A DNA stretch of 64,000 nt, from assembly GCF_002964765.1 (NCBI RefSeq), contig NZ_PQCF01000006.1, forward strand, positions 335,910 through 399,909, written 5' to 3'. Origin of the DNA: Pseudoalteromonas sp. T1lg88. Its GTDB lineage: Bacteria; Pseudomonadota; Gammaproteobacteria; Enterobacterales; Alteromonadaceae. The translations under genes were made by a program, and so were the position numbers. The notes beneath the pieces are model-generated. The model saw only the letters and a program-made list of their open reading frames with translations. It searched no databases and was not told the DNA's origin. Below are positions 21,133 to 29,472 of this stretch, piece after piece (the stretch's first letter is position 1; each line of letters starts with the position of its first letter).

Positions 21133-22598
21133 GATGTTGCTCCTTGTGCCAATAACTGCTGCACCAAGGTGCGATCACAAAACGGCAATACCTGATCGCC
21201 GATAATCTGGTAATCCTCATGGCCCTTACCGGCGATAAGCACTATATCGCCTGGCTGCGCCTGAGTAATGGCCAAGGCAATGGCCTTGGCGCGGTCAATT
21301 TCATACTGCACATCGACGTTAGCGCTAAAACCGGCGCGGATATCATCGAGGATGGCTTGCGGGTCTTCACTGCGCGGATTGTCACTGGTGACCACGATAC
21401 GGTCGGCGTACTTTTGCGCCGCCTTGGCCATCAATGGACGCTTGCCCTTGTCGCGGTCGCCACCACAGCCGAATACGCAGGTGACCTTACCATGGGCATG
21501 CTGATGTAGCGCCTGCAGGGCCAACTCGATAGCATCCGGGGTATGAGCATAATCGACCACGCAGGTCAGGCCATTAGCGGCGCTATAGGCCTGCATACGA
21601 CCTGCAATAGGTTGCAGCTGCTTGCACGCCGCCAACAACTGCTCCAAGGGGTAACCCAGCCCCAGCAAGGTGGCCAACGCGGCACCCAGGTTATAGAGGT
21701 TAAACTCGCCAAACAGCGGTAAGGTGACTTCGCCCTCGCCCCAGCTGCTGTCGATATGCGCCTTTAAGCCGTGAGGCAGGAATTCCACCTTGCTGAAATA
21801 CAGGTAACGGCCATGGGTTGGCGGCAGCGTTTTACGGCCGTACACCACCAACTCGGGGAAGTCGTATTTTTCCAACCAGGTCTGCGCCACCGCATCATCC
21901 TGATTAAGTACCACCAGCTCGGCATCACAGTCACGCATCAGGATCAGCTTGGCATCGCCGTAGCTTTGCATATCGCCATGATAGTCCAGGTGGTCGCGAG
22001 ATAGGTTAGTAAACACCGCGGCCTTAAAACGGCTGTTGGCAACTCGGCCCTGGATCAGGCCATGAGACGATACCTCCATCGCCACCAGCTGTTTTTGCTG
22101 CTCTTTTAGCTGAGCAAAAATCTGTTGTAACTCAACGCTAGACGGCGTGGTATTAGCCAGCTCGTTAAGATTATCCAGCTCACCCCAGCCCAAGGTACCG
22201 ATAATGGCACTGGGATGTTGGCAATGCTGTGCCAGAGTAGCGATCATCGCCGTGGTCGAGGACTTACCATTGGTGCCGGTCACCCCGACCAAATCAAAGG
22301 CGTGACTGGGCTGACCATAAAAGCTCGCCGCCAGCTCGCTCAAACGCAGACTGAGACGTTCAATAACGATAATGCGCTCATCGTCGCAATTAAGTTCACA
22401 GCGACTGTCGGCAATCACCGCACTGGCACCCTGGGCGAGCGCTTGCTCGGCAAACTGACCACCGTCGAGTTGATGACCTTTGATGGCCACAAACACATCG
22501 CCACGTTGAACGCGGCGACTATCTAATTGTAATTCGTTGACCAAGCCTATCTCGGTATCGATTCCCCAAGGGGCGAGTACTTCGCGAAGATTACGCAT
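21129..22598 (-). CDS. murE: UDP-MurNAc-L-alanyl-D-glutamate--2,6-diaminopimelate ligase
   Basis: MurE adds the third residue of the stem peptide. The ATP loop is TGTNGKSSTTAM near residue 107, and the DNPRSEDP motif near 405 is the signature of enzymes that use meso-diaminopimelate. I place the start at 22598 (MRNLREV), which has GGGAGG five bases upstream. A GTG two codons earlier is in frame but lies in that site. The start overlaps the end of ftsI by eight bases. Confidence 0.96.
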   Translation of the reverse strand: MRNLREVLAPWGIDTEIGLVNELQLDSRRVQRGDVFVAIKGHQLDGGQFAEQALAQGASAVIADSRCELNCDDERIIVIERLSLRLSELAASFYGQPSHAFDLVGVTGTNGKSSTTAMIATLAQHCQHPSAIIGTLGWGELDNLNELANTTPSSVELQQIFAQLKEQQKQLVAMEVSSHGLIQGRVANSRFKAAVFTNLSRDHLDYHGDMQSYGDAKLILMRDCDAELVVLNQDDAVAQTWLEKYDFPELVVYGRKTLPPTHGRYLYFSKVEFLPHGLKAHIDSSWGEGEVTLPLFGEFNLYNLGAALATLLGLGYPLEQLLAACKQLQPIAGRMQAYSAANGLTCVVDYAHTPDAIELALQALHQHAHGKVTCVFGCGGDRDKGKRPLMAKAAQKYADRIVVTSDNPRSEDPQAILDDIRAGFSANVDVQYEIDRAKAIALAITQAQPGDIVLIAGKGHEDYQIIGDQVLPFCDRTLVQQLLAQGATS

Positions 22599-24414
22599 CT
22601 CCACCTCCCTTTACTGCTAGGTTGGCTACCGGTTCTAAATCGGGCGCCACGTTAAGGATACGCAGCGCATTGGAAATTATTTCGGCAAAGGCCGGACCCG
22701 CGGTGGCACCGCCATAATACACATCGCCACCGGGTTCATTGACCATAACCACTACGGCCAGGCGCGGGTCGCTTACCGGACCGACGCCGGCAAAATAGCC
22801 GACATATTCGTCGCCGTAACCACCAGCGACCGCTTTCTTAGAAGTACCTGTCTTCGCTGCGACGCGATAACCATCGACCTTCACCTTGTTCGCTGTGCCG
22901 CCTTTCTCAAATACGCTTTCCATCATTTCGACAACGGCTTTGGCATCTTGTTCTTGAAAAACGCGCTCTCCGGGTAAGGGTTCTTCTTGTTTTAATATGG
23001 TCAGTGGACGTGAAATGCCGCCGGCACCTAAGGTCGCATAAAAACGCGCCAACTGGGCCGTGCTTACCGAGATGGCATATCCGAACGACAAGGTGGCAAT
23101 TTCAAAATCAGACCAGCGACGGTTAGGATAAAACAGGCCGCTGCTTTCGCCTATCATGCCGGTGCCGGTGTCGCTGCCAAAGCCTACGCGCTCGAACAGG
23201 CCGACAAAGTAGTCTTTAGGCAGGTCTTGTGAGATCTTCGCCACACCCATGTTACTTGAAACCTTAAGGATCTCGCGCAGCGACATCTCGCCACGGTTAC
23301 GGGTGTCTTGTACCAGACTGCCACCGACGCGCATCCAACCCGGGTAGGTGTCTATGGTGTCGTTGGCGTCAATATTGCCATAATCCAAACCGGCCAGGAT
23401 AGTCAGTGGCTTAATGGTTGAACCCGGCTCAAATAAATCGGTAATGGCGCGGTTACGACGTTTGTGCGGCGCCGCATCTTCTAAATTATTGGGGTTAAAC
23501 GAAGGACTGTTAACCATGGCGAGGATCTCGCCGGTTTTAACATCCACCACCATGGCGGAGCCTGATGTGGCCTTGTAGGTCAACACCGCAGATTTAAGCG
23601 CTTTGTAAGCAATAACCTGGATACGCTGGTCGATAGACAGCTGAATATCTTCCGGTTCCACGCGCTGACGCTCGTCCAGAACGGCAACTTCGCGGCCACG
23701 GGCATCCTTACGAATAGTGCGGCGCCCTTCTGTGCCGGTCAGCGCTTCGTCATAGAGCTTTTCAATGCCTTCGATGCCCTGACCGTCGATATTGGTAAAA
23801 CCAAGCACATGGGCGGTGACTTCACCGGCGGGATAATAGCGTTTGGATTCGTCAAGCAGGTGCACGCCCGGTAGATTCAACTCATTGATATAGTTGGCCA
23901 CAGCGGGTGTTACCTGACGTTTTAAATAGATAAAGCGACGGTCTTTATCGCCGATTAAGCGGGTGTCGACATTGGTGCGTTCTAAGCGCAGCACATCGGC
24001 CAGCTCACGCCAGCGCATATCTTGCTTGTAAAAGGCGGCTTTAAGATCGGCCAGATGCTCTGGACGGTCGAGAATATCCTGCGGATCTTCCCCTTGCTTT
24101 TTCGCGCGCTTAACCACCTTGCTTTGCAGGTACTTGTCAATGGCTTTAGGGTCGGCATAAACACTGACCACGGGCACACTTACCGCCAGCTCTTTGCCCT
24201 GACGGTCGAAGATCATGCCGCGCTGCACATGCAACTTTTCTACCCGCACGGTGCGCTTGGCATTTTCGCTGCGCGCCTTATCCGGCTCGATCACCTGCAA
24301 ATAGGCGGCGCGGGCCACCAAAGTCACAAAAACCAGCAGCACAGCAGCGCATACCAGCACAAAGCGCCAGGTAATTAAATTGTTTGCATTGCTTTTGCGT
24401 TTCGCTGCTCTCAT
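22591..24414 (-). CDS. ftsI: Septal peptidoglycan transpeptidase FtsI (PBP3)
   Basis: FtsI cross-links septal peptidoglycan and forms the core synthase with FtsW. The 607-aa protein has one N-terminal membrane anchor (about residues 14-36), a pedestal domain, and the penicillin-binding domain with the active serine in EPGSTIKP (near 328), the SSN motif (near 380) and KTGTSKK (near 518). It follows ftsL with a 7-base gap. The proline-rich tail seen in some homologues is absent. Confidence 0.96.
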   Translation of the reverse strand: MRAAKRKSNANNLITWRFVLVCAAVLLVFVTLVARAAYLQVIEPDKARSENAKRTVRVEKLHVQRGMIFDRQGKELAVSVPVVSVYADPKAIDKYLQSKVVKRAKKQGEDPQDILDRPEHLADLKAAFYKQDMRWRELADVLRLERTNVDTRLIGDKDRRFIYLKRQVTPAVANYINELNLPGVHLLDESKRYYPAGEVTAHVLGFTNIDGQGIEGIEKLYDEALTGTEGRRTIRKDARGREVAVLDERQRVEPEDIQLSIDQRIQVIAYKALKSAVLTYKATSGSAMVVDVKTGEILAMVNSPSFNPNNLEDAAPHKRRNRAITDLFEPGSTIKPLTILAGLDYGNIDANDTIDTYPGWMRVGGSLVQDTRNRGEMSLREILKVSSNMGVAKISQDLPKDYFVGLFERVGFGSDTGTGMIGESSGLFYPNRRWSDFEIATLSFGYAISVSTAQLARFYATLGAGGISRPLTILKQEEPLPGERVFQEQDAKAVVEMMESVFEKGGTANKVKVDGYRVAAKTGTSKKAVAGGYGDEYVGYFAGVGPVSDPRLAVVVMVNEPGGDVYYGGATAGPAFAEIISNALRILNVAPDLEPVANLAVKGGGDA

Positions 24415-24421
24415 GGCACTA

Positions 24422-24736
24422 TCACCACTTCTTCATCTTCCTGGTTGGTCTTTTCATATTCAGCTGCTCGGTGGCAATTTGCTCTATCCGTGCATGCTGA
24501 GAATAAAATTCTTCTTCTACCAATAAATAACGCCAATTCAGGTCAAGCTCGTCACGTTCTTGCAGCAGCTTGTCTTGAGCAATCAGCTGCGCCCGTGATA
24601 AGTGCGTCACCTGGACTATAGCTAACGCACTGAACAGAATAGAAAAAAGCAGCCCCAACGTTAGCTTGTTGTCAATCAATCCCCGTATTATCTCGACGAA
24701 GAGGTTTGGTTGGCGTTTTACTGGTTGTTGGCTCAT
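24422..24736 (-). CDS. ftsL: Cell division protein FtsL
   Basis: FtsL is a small bitopic protein that forms the FtsQLB complex and signals to FtsWI. The 104-aa protein has a membrane helix at about residues 23-43 followed by a coiled-coil segment ([18 protein letters not shown]) and ends in a short basic tail. Identification rests on size, topology and position between rsmH and ftsI, because FtsL sequences diverge strongly. The start overlaps the rsmH stop by four bases. Confidence 0.93.
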   Translation of the reverse strand: MSQQPVKRQPNLFVEIIRGLIDNKLTLGLLFSILFSALAIVQVTHLSRAQLIAQDKLLQERDELDLNWRYLLVEEEFYSQHARIEQIATEQLNMKRPTRKMKKW

Positions 24737-25671
24737 CCCAATCTCTCGGCTACACGAAGGACAGAGCTGCGCGCACGGCTATTGCGAGCGATCTCTTCAT
24801 CGCTCGGCTTAATGGCTTTGCCTACTGCCTTTAACGTCAGTTCTTTATTTAATTGTGCATCGGTTAATGGCAGACCTCTAGGCACAGCCTCTCCCTTGCT
24901 CTGCTTCTTGATAAATTGTTTTACGATTCGGTCTTCCAAAGAATGGAAGGAAATTACCACCAGGCGACCACCGGGCTTAAGCACCGACAAGGATGCCTGC
25001 AGCGCGGTTTGAATCTCTTCCAGTTCGCTGTTGATATAAATTCGAATGGCCTGGAAGGTACGTGTGGCCGGATGCTTGTGTTTGTCTTTCACCGGCACCG
25101 CCTCGTCAATTAACTGCGCCAATTGCGCCGTGGAGTTAATCTCGGTATGTGCTCTGGTTTCGATGATCTTGGTGGCGATGCGACGGGCGAATTTCTCTTC
25201 GCCGTACTTTTTAAACACAAACACCATGTCTTCTAATTCGGCCTCGGCCAACCATTGGGCGGCACTGCGCCCCTGGCTTGGGTCCATGCGCATATCCAAT
25301 GGACCGTCTTTCATAAAGCTGAAGCCGCGTCCGGCATCATCCAGCTGCGGCGAAGAAACGCCGATATCCAGCAGGATACCGTCGACCTGACCTGTGATCC
25401 CAGCCGCCTCGGCGACCTCATCAAGACGCGAAAAGCGACTATGGGCAATGCTAAAACGAGGATCATCGGCAAAGCGCTTGGCGGCGGCAATGGCCGTAGG
25501 GTCCTGATCTATGGCCTGCAAGCGGCCCTTTTCTCCCAAACGGGCAAGAATCTCGCTGGAGTGGCCGCCACGGCCAAAGGTACCATCGATGTAAATGCCG
25601 TCTGGCTTAATTGCTAAGGCATCAATGGTTTCCGTCATCAGTACGGAGATGTGTTGAAATTCTTCGCTCAT
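24733..25671 (-). CDS. rsmH: 16S rRNA (cytosine(1402)-N4)-methyltransferase RsmH
   Basis: RsmH methylates N4 of C1402 in 16S rRNA and acts with RsmI, encoded at 33 kb, which makes the 2'-O-methyl group on the same base. The 312-aa protein starts with [13 protein letters not shown] and has the SAM motif [12 protein letters not shown] (near residue 29), [14 protein letters not shown] sequence near 102 and the [14 protein letters not shown] block near 205. It lies 23 bases after mraZ. Confidence 0.96.
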   Translation of the reverse strand: MSEEFQHISVLMTETIDALAIKPDGIYIDGTFGRGGHSSEILARLGEKGRLQAIDQDPTAIAAAKRFADDPRFSIAHSRFSRLDEVAEAAGITGQVDGILLDIGVSSPQLDDAGRGFSFMKDGPLDMRMDPSQGRSAAQWLAEAELEDMVFVFKKYGEEKFARRIATKIIETRAHTEINSTAQLAQLIDEAVPVKDKHKHPATRTFQAIRIYINSELEEIQTALQASLSVLKPGGRLVVISFHSLEDRIVKQFIKKQSKGEAVPRGLPLTDAQLNKELTLKAVGKAIKPSDEEIARNSRARSSVLRVAERLG

Positions 25672-25694
25672 GCGTGTGCTCGCGCCCTGTAGAG

Positions 25695-26153
25695 TTAGAA
25701 TGAAAAATCGCCGAGATCTTCATCCTGATCAAAATCTTGTTCTAATTCGATGGCAATATCTTTGGCCATCCGCTCTTGCCACAACGTCTCATCCCAGATT
25801 TCAAACTTGTTCGATTGCCCTACCAAAACGATTTTCTTATCGAGCTTTGCATAATCGCGCAAATGCGGCGCCAGCAACACACGGCCATTCTTATCAAGCT
25901 GATAATCCATGGCGTTACCCAGCACCAAGCGCTGCATGCGTTTGGCCCGTTCTTTCATATTCGAGAGGGCGGCGAGACGCTGTTCAACGATTTGCCATTC
26001 ACTGAGGGAGTAGAGCAACAAACAGGGGTCGCCAATATTGATGGTGCATATAATTTCGCCGCCATTATCCGCAAGCAGCTGATTACGATACTTGGTTGGT
26101 ATCGCAAACCGGCCCTTGTCATCAAGGCTGAGTGTGCTTGTGCCGCGAAACAT
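25695..26153 (-). CDS. mraZ: Transcriptional regulator MraZ
   Basis: MraZ is a DNA-binding protein of two tandem AbrB-like SpoVT folds that represses its own dcw operon in Escherichia coli. The 152-aa protein shows the first repeat ([14 protein letters not shown], residues 10-23) and the second ([16 protein letters not shown], near 87-102), each with the DXXGR signature. It is the first gene of the cluster, and the three 10-bp spaced repeats just upstream match what MraZ binds. The ribosome-binding site is weak. Confidence 0.96.
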   Translation of the reverse strand: MFRGTSTLSLDDKGRFAIPTKYRNQLLADNGGEIICTINIGDPCLLLYSLSEWQIVEQRLAALSNMKERAKRMQRLVLGNAMDYQLDKNGRVLLAPHLRDYAKLDKKIVLVGQSNKFEIWDETLWQERMAKDIAIELEQDFDQDEDLGDFSF

Positions 26154-26213
26154 GAGTTAAAAATGCCGTCCGTTTGTTGCTTGTTATTGTTTGCGGGTTA
26201 TAGATCCATAAAG

Positions 26214-26238
26214 ATCCACTTATACCCACAATTTCCCA
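26214..26238 (-). promoter_or_regulatory. MraZ operator (three direct repeats)
   Basis: On the minus strand TGGGA, TGGGT and TGGAT start exactly 10 bases apart, each followed by a 5-base spacer. Escherichia coli MraZ binds TGGGN repeats with 5-base spacers, so this is a textbook site. It lies just downstream of the predicted transcription start, consistent with autorepression. Confidence 0.85.
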
Positions 26239-26247
26239 CTGAACTAC

Positions 26248-26277
26248 AGTCTAGGGCTTGACAAGGCTTTTTGTCAA
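26248..26277 (-). promoter_or_regulatory. Candidate sigma-70 promoter of mraZ and the dcw operon
   Basis: On the minus strand TTGACA and TAGACT are separated by 18 bases. The -35 hexamer is part of an 8-bp palindrome CTTGACAA/TTGTCAAG at 26257-26278 with a 6-base gap. Transcription would begin near 26241, immediately before the MraZ repeats. Confidence 0.65.
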
Positions 26278-26491
26278 GCAATGAAAGTGTGGAAAATGGC
26301 GTCTAACCCTAGATAAAATGCGGCTTTAAGGGAAGTCCCTGAATTAGGTGGAAAAAAGTGGAGCGGATGATTACAGAGGCATCTTTCGTTCACTTTTTAT
26401 TCAAGTTTGACACCGAAAAGTTCAGGCTGTCCGCCCTCTAGAGCGGATAAAAGCTAGGTATTTTGTATTAACAATTGAGCGTTTAAAAGAC

Positions 26492-26514
26492 AAAAAACGG
26501 CTGTTGTTAGCCGC
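26492..26514 (-). terminator. Probable terminator of the pirin/quinone reductase operon
   Basis: On the minus strand GCGGCT, a 6-base loop and AGCCGT are followed by TTTTT. It lies about 140 bases after the quinone reductase stop codon. Confidence 0.55.
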
Positions 26515-26652
26515 CATTTCTGCCCTCAAAGTGCCTTTATAAGGGACGGAATTGAATGTAAATAATTTTACTCTCACTGGAGCAAGCGGATAAAAAACAG
26601 GCAAGAAAATGTCGCGCCGGACAGTTACGACACGACATAGGTTATCACACGC

Positions 26653-27633
26653 CTAAGCGAAAAAGCGGCGGTTATGAGGGCGGGTAAAGTCTAGTCTGGG
26701 TCCCTTAGGCACCACGCGTGTGGGGTTAATTTGGCCATGGCTAAAATAATAATGACGCTTTATATGGTTGAAGTCTGTAGTGTCGGCCACACCCGGGTGC
26801 TGATACAGCTCACGCACATATTGAGATAAGTTCGGATAACTCTCTATGCTGCGCAGATTGCACTTAAAGTGGCCGAAGTACACGGCATCAAAGCGGATCA
26901 AGGTGGTAAATAAACGCCAGTCCGCCTCGGTGAGCCTGTTGCCCACCAAGTAGCGCTGTTTACTCAAGCGCAGCTCTAGGTGGTCCAGGGCCTTAAACAA
27001 AGCATCAAAGGCTTGCTCATAGGCTCGCTGCGTGGTTGCAAACCCAGCGCGATAAACGCCATTATTGATATTTTCGTAAACAAAGGCGTTGATCTCGTCT
27101 ATTTCACTGCGCAACTCTTGCGGATAAAAATCCTGTTCGTCCCCGGTCAGGGCGTTAAACGCCGAGTTAAACATGCGTATGATTTCCGCCGATTCATTGC
27201 TGACAATGCGGTTGGTTTGTTTGTCCCACAGTACGGGAACGGTCACCCGACCGCTATAATCGGCTTTATTACGCGTGTAGATCTGGTGCATAAACTCACT
27301 GGCAAACAATGCATCGCCGCTGCTGCCCTCTCCTTGATTGAAGGTCCAACCGTTTGAGAGCATATCCGGGCTGACCACGGACACACCTATGTAGTTCTCC
27401 AGGCCCTTAAGTTTGCGAAATATCAGGGTGCGATGGGCCCAAGGACAGGCCAGAGATACATATAAATGATAGCGCCCCTTTTGTGCCTTAAATCCCGCCT
27501 CGCCACTTGGGCCCGCTTCACCTTCGGCCGTGACCCAGTTACGCAACTGAGCCGCTTCACGATTAAATTCACCCTGACTCGATTCGGTGTCATACCATTG
27601 ATCTCGCCATTGACCTTGTACTAATAATCCCAT
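26653..27633 (-). CDS. yqjG: Glutathionyl-hydroquinone reductase (YqjG/PcpF family)
   Basis: This omega/xi-class glutathione transferase reduces glutathionyl-hydroquinones with glutathione. The 326-aa protein has the xi-class signature ACPWAHRT near residue 59-66, whose cysteine is catalytic, then a thioredoxin-fold region ending VSNESAEIIRMFN near 160 and a helical C-terminal domain. The length is typical. It follows the pirin gene by nine bases, so the two are probably co-transcribed in a quinone or electrophile detoxification unit. Confidence 0.92.
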   Translation of the reverse strand: MGLLVQGQWRDQWYDTESSQGEFNREAAQLRNWVTAEGEAGPSGEAGFKAQKGRYHLYVSLACPWAHRTLIFRKLKGLENYIGVSVVSPDMLSNGWTFNQGEGSSGDALFASEFMHQIYTRNKADYSGRVTVPVLWDKQTNRIVSNESAEIIRMFNSAFNALTGDEQDFYPQELRSEIDEINAFVYENINNGVYRAGFATTQRAYEQAFDALFKALDHLELRLSKQRYLVGNRLTEADWRLFTTLIRFDAVYFGHFKCNLRSIESYPNLSQYVRELYQHPGVADTTDFNHIKRHYYFSHGQINPTRVVPKGPRLDFTRPHNRRFFA

Positions 27634-27642
27634 GCTGCTCTC

Positions 27643-28476
27643 CTATTCAATTGTGCCAAAACGACCGGCCTGATAATCACGCACCGCTTGCATCAACTCT
27701 TCTTGCGTGGTCATCACGAAGGGCCCCATATGGGCGATCGGCTGCTTCAAAGGTTCACCGGCCAAGATCAACGCGCCACCTCCGTGCTCCGAGCTAAGAG
27801 CAATGTCACTGCCCGGCTCAAGGATCAAGAGATCACCCGCCTTATATTGGCCCTGCGCCAGGCTGCCCGTATGGATATAGACCATCACCTTAGACTGATG
27901 TAGCGGCGCTATATCCAGCCGCCCGCCCGGTTGCAACTCCACATCGGCCAACGCCGCATCTGCCGCCAGATTATTAAGCGGCGACTCGGCAATTTGCTCT
28001 GCCACTTGCCAGCTACCACCAAGTGCACGCAAGCGGGCACCAGTGTCATTTTTAATGACCGGCAAGGGTGTAGGAGTAGAATCCTGGTAGCGAGGCGGAC
28101 GCATTTTCTCGGTACTCGGCATATTGATCCAGATTTGAAAACCATGCAGGCCCTCACTTTCGGCCAAGGGCATTTCACTGTGTATGACCCCACGACCCGT
28201 ACTCATCCACTGCACATCGCCACTGCGAATGGCCTTTTGATTACCCAGGTGATCCCTGTGCTCAAAGCCGCCTTTTATCAGATAGGTAAAGGTTTCGATG
28301 CCGCGGTGAGGATGCGGCGGAAAGCCCCCCATATAATCTTTGCGATCATCGGACTTAAGCTCATCTAACATAAGAAACGGATCAAGATAACGCCCATCAA
28401 AACCGGCCACGCGGCGAATATTAACGCCGTCACCATCCTGTGTCGGCAAGGCCTGTAAAACATGTAAAACCTTCAT
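27643..28476 (-). CDS. Pirin family protein
   Basis: This 277-aa bicupin belongs to the pirin family, several members of which have quercetin 2,3-dioxygenase activity. The N-terminal cupin carries the metal-binding histidines in FPPHPHRGIETFTY (near residue 56) and HSEMP (near 99), and the C-terminal domain includes HMGPFVMTTQEE near 249. A GGAGAG ribosome-binding site precedes the start. It forms an operon with the quinone reductase gene. Its substrate is not predictable. Confidence 0.9.
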   Translation of the reverse strand: MKVLHVLQALPTQDGDGVNIRRVAGFDGRYLDPFLMLDELKSDDRKDYMGGFPPHPHRGIETFTYLIKGGFEHRDHLGNQKAIRSGDVQWMSTGRGVIHSEMPLAESEGLHGFQIWINMPSTEKMRPPRYQDSTPTPLPVIKNDTGARLRALGGSWQVAEQIAESPLNNLAADAALADVELQPGGRLDIAPLHQSKVMVYIHTGSLAQGQYKAGDLLILEPGSDIALSSEHGGGALILAGEPLKQPIAHMGPFVMTTQEELMQAVRDYQAGRFGTIE

Positions 28477-28504
28477 TGAGTCTCTCCAAAGTTCTGTTAC
28501 AGCC

Positions 28505-28533
28505 AGTTTAGTGTGCGTTTTTGTGAATTGTAA
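28505..28533 (-). promoter_or_regulatory. Candidate promoter of the pirin operon
   Basis: On the minus strand TTACAA and TAAACT are separated by 17 bases, 28 bases before the pirin start codon. Confidence 0.55.
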
Positions 28534-28700
28534 TGCGAGAAATCAGCATGGAGGGTGCTAATTTTTAGCATTCAAATTTAGCTGCCGCACAGGCAAGAGT
28601 AATCAGTTGTAACTGCCCCGCTCAAAGCGGCTCACCAGGTTAAAAAGCGTGCCCACAATTGACAATTTGTAACCTAAGTTTGCCATACCCGTGTCGGCCG

Positions 28701-28730
28701 TTGACAGGCCAAGGCCCTAAGGCTGATAAT
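28701..28730 (+). promoter_or_regulatory. Candidate sigma-70 promoter of the tetR gene
   Basis: TTGACA and GATAAT (extended TGATAAT) are separated by 18 bases. Transcription would start near 28737, directly before the predicted operator. Confidence 0.65.
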
Positions 28731-28739
28731 CCCCTCGCC

Positions 28740-28757
28740 TTAAGTGAACGTTCGTTT
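28740..28757 (-). promoter_or_regulatory. Candidate TetR-family operator, copy 1
   Basis: The minus-strand sequence AAACGAACGTTCACTTAA matches the site at 29397-29414 at 14 of 18 positions. It contains the palindrome GAACGTTC and overlaps the predicted transcription start of the regulator gene, which suggests autoregulation. Confidence 0.6.
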
Positions 28758-28761
28758 TGTT

Positions 28762-29334
28762 ATGAGATTAAAAGACGATAATAAAAAGCAAGCCATCTAT
28801 CGCGCCGCCATGAGCGTGGTTACCGAGCAAGGGCTCGCCGGTGCATCCATGTCGAAAATTGGCCGAGCGGCCGGCGTATCGGCATCAACCTTATATGTTT
28901 ATTTTGAAAATAAGGAAGACATGCTGAACAAGCTGTATGTGATGCTCAAGGAAGAATCGGCAAATGCCTATTTCGGCGACGTGAATAACGACACCTCGGT
29001 AAAGAGCGTTTTTTGCCAATATATTCGCAATATGTTTGCTTTTTTTATCGCTAATCCCATTATGTTTTCTTTTCAGGAGCAATTTAAAAATTCGCCCAAT
29101 GTAAGTGCCCAAGCGCGTGCACGGGGCCTAGAGTGCGATGCACCTTTACATGAACTCTACACCCGGGCGGTAACTGAAGGATTGGTAGTCAGTTACCCGA
29201 AACCGGTTGTGCATGCACTGACCATAGCCCCCATCACCTACCTGATCCAGGCTCATCTGAACCGGGAAATCGAGGTGGATGCGCAATTGCTCGAGGCGAC
29301 GGTCGATATGGCATGGCGGGCGGTAAGCCGCTAA
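28762..29334 (+). CDS. TetR/AcrR family transcriptional regulator
   Basis: This protein of about 190 aa has the TetR helix-turn-helix at residues 8-50 (KKQAIYRAAMSVVTEQGLAG, then SASTLYVYFENKEDMLNKLY), followed by a divergent ligand-binding helical domain. The ATG at 28762 is chosen although neither it nor the in-frame GTG at 28744 has a clear ribosome-binding site; the GTG lies inside the operator-like palindrome. The gene is divergent from the pirin operon and is followed by a DUF2860-like gene with the same operator sequence. The effector is unknown. Confidence 0.88.
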   Translation: MRLKDDNKKQAIYRAAMSVVTEQGLAGASMSKIGRAAGVSASTLYVYFENKEDMLNKLYVMLKEESANAYFGDVNNDTSVKSVFCQYIRNMFAFFIANPIMFSFQEQFKNSPNVSAQARARGLECDAPLHELYTRAVTEGLVVSYPKPVVHALTIAPITYLIQAHLNREIEVDAQLLEATVDMAWRAVSR

Positions 29335-29356
29335 CTCTATTTAGAGCCAAATACAC

Positions 29357-29383
29357 AAGCAGGTAATACACACCTGTTTTTTT
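29357..29383 (+). terminator. Rho-independent terminator of the tetR gene
   Basis: A CAGGT/ACCTG stem, extended by weaker A-T and G-T pairs, has a 7-base loop and is followed by a run of seven T. Confidence 0.7.
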
Positions 29384-29396
29384 ACACCCTTTAAAA

Positions 29397-29414
29397 GAAC
29401 GAACATTCGATTAA
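29397..29414 (+). promoter_or_regulatory. Candidate TetR-family operator, copy 2
   Basis: GAACGAACATTCGATTAA resembles the site in front of the regulator gene (14 of 18 positions) and lies 59 bases before the DUF2860-like start codon. It suggests that the TetR protein controls the next gene. Confidence 0.6.
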
Positions 29415-29472
29415 TTAAATTAAATTGCTTACCAAGTCATCGAAAAGTTTTTAACCGTGGAGACACAGAAGT

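Larger units (their letters stand above)
26154..26652. other. Intergenic region upstream of the dcw operon
   Basis: These 499 bases lie between mraZ and the end of the quinone reductase gene, both on the minus strand. They hold the candidate mraZ promoter and MraZ operator, a second GTGG pair on the plus strand (26349-26363), a GC-rich inverted repeat near 26429-26446, and a terminator near 26492-26514. No convincing gene was seen; the longest frames are short and unsupported. Confidence 0.6.

Noticed and set aside
26367..26441. 24-codon frame starting ATG after GGAGCGG in the dcw upstream region
   Set aside because: Too short, the ribosome-binding spacing is poor, and it lies in a region with operator-like repeats. 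No evidence of conservation is available.
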